A stretch of 64,000 nt of DNA from Lachnospiraceae bacterium GAM79 (lineage in GTDB: Bacteria > Bacillota > Clostridia > Lachnospirales > Lachnospiraceae). A model generated the notes under the pieces. That model did no database searches. It saw only the letters and a list, made by a program, of their open reading frames with translations, and was not told the DNA's origin. Positions 63,350-64,000 of the stretch are shown here, piece after piece. The stretch spans positions 3,472,001 to 3,536,000 of the forward strand of contig AP018536.1 of assembly GCA_003584705.1 (NCBI GenBank), written 5' to 3'. Each line of letters opens with the position of its first letter. The stretch's first letter is position 1. The position numbers were made by a program, and so were the translations under genes.

Positions 63350-64000
63350 ATTTTTCCCTTCCGTCATTCAAGAATTCCATTATTTCAGAATCCATGCAGG
63401 CTCTTATATCGCCATTTTCTTTCCAACATTTACTCCATTCCACTACTTTTTCTATTGCCTTATCAATATTCCACCGTGGAGCCCAGCTAAATACGCTTTT
63501 TGCTTTTGAGCAATCCAATTTTAAGAAGTTAGCCTCATGAGGTCCACCGTCATAACAGTTTTCCCATTGAACCCCTTCCCCCCAATGTTTTACGAATACA
63601 TCAACAAGTTCCCCTGTCTTGTAACAATCCTGTTCATCCGGTCCGATATTATAATATCCTGCTAAATTAACATCTTCATATTGTTTTGCCGCAATCAGTA
63701 AATATGCGTATAACGGCTCCAATACATGCTGATAAGGTCTTGTAGAAAAAGGATTTCTCACCATAATCGTTCTTTTTTCATTTACAGCACGTATACAATC
63801 CGGTACAATCCGGTCCTCTGCAAAATCTCCCCCGCCTATTACGTTACCTGCCCGGGCAGTAGAAATAGCCACTTTACCATCACTGAAAAAACTTCTTTTA
63901 TAGCTATGTGTCACAAGCTCTGAGCATGATTTCGAATTGGAGTAGGGATCATAACCATCAAGTTCCTCATTTTCGCGATATCCCCACTCCCATTCTTTAT
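63321..64000 (-). CDS. rfbG: CDP-glucose 4,6-dehydratase, 5'-partial
   Basis: The C-terminal ~226 residues are present; the gene continues beyond the right edge, since the frame is open to about base 63998 (EWEWGYRENEELDGYDPYSN). It has SKSCSELV (the Y-x-x-x-K helix, from YSNSKSC), ARAGNVIGGGDFAEDRIVPD, and RPYQHVLEPL, all diagnostic of RfbG-type CDP-glucose dehydratases, which make CDP-4-keto-6-deoxyglucose. The 3' end overlaps the epimerase gene start by 29 bp. Confidence 0.88.
   Translation of the reverse strand, partial: KEWEWGYRENEELDGYDPYSNSKSCSELVTHSYKRSFFSDGKVAISTARAGNVIGGGDFAEDRIVPDCIRAVNEKRTIMVRNPFSTRPYQHVLEPLYAYLLIAAKQYEDVNLAGYYNIGPDEQDCYKTGELVDVFVKHWGEGVQWENCYDGGPHEANFLKLDCSKAKSVFSWAPRWNIDKAIEKVVEWSKCWKENGDIRACMDSEIMEFLNDGREKYEKSSCYRR

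Overview
The window looks like a chromosomal piece of a low-to-moderate GC Firmicute, most likely a gut Clostridia member of the Lachnospiraceae type. The evidence is strong AGGAGG-type ribosome sites, IS1182-type and fused-frame IS3-type transposases, a decayed DUF1703-type ATPase, and protein families typical of that group. No rRNA, tRNA or CRISPR array was seen. Almost every gene is on the minus strand. Family assignments come from recognised motifs and not from a database search.

Left part (1-7.3 kb): a partial SGNH hydrolase; ManC (GDP-mannose supply); a GT39-like membrane glycosyltransferase that a single-base frameshift has probably split in two; an XRE regulator; a tightly overlapped XRE / DUF3990 (ADP-ribosyltransferase-like) / small-protein cassette; and a membrane protein plus FlgT-C-like pair.

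Accessory island (7.3-27.9 kb): two copies of an IS1182-type element sit flush against terminator-like hairpins. A near-identical pair of glmS genes (8971-10839 and 27914-29782, same orientation) brackets about 17 kb holding an orphan PseB-type dehydratase, an RloA/RloB (AbiL-like) pair, a 1735-residue metallophosphoesterase-NACHT/STAND protein, a decayed DUF1703 ATPase, a third glmS scrap, a PD-(D/E)XK-like protein, and an XRE/ImmA/PIN operon. It reads as a defence island carried between glmS repeats.

Polysaccharide locus (27.9-64 kb, all leftward): glmM-glmS2 can supply glucosamine-1-phosphate. Next is an unusual acyl-decoration module: FkbH-like HAD-IIIC loader, ACP, split transketolase, MaoC hot-dog protein, aldo/keto reductase, MBOAT and SGNH/DltD-like protein, plus an acyltransferase-3 gene preceded by a G9 tract that puts it out of frame and is probably phase-variable. 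Then come Wzz, another acyltransferase, and a hexapeptide acetyltransferase cut by an IS3-family element. A complete legionaminic-acid-type operon follows (LegF, LegG, LegI, LegH/NeuD, PtmE-like, LegC, LegB) with extra tailoring genes (two Gfo/Idh oxidoreductases, PIG-L deacetylase, formyltransferase). A candidate nonulosonate transferase, acyltransferase, GT4, Wzx flippase and CDP-sugar genes run off the right edge.

Working model: glmS2, glmM and the PtmE-like enzyme make the nucleotide-activated glucosamine that enters the LegB-to-LegF route. The tailoring enzymes alter the acyl groups, and Wzx/Wzz assemble and length-control a glycan that is then O-acylated by the MBOAT/SGNH module and by switchable acyltransferases.
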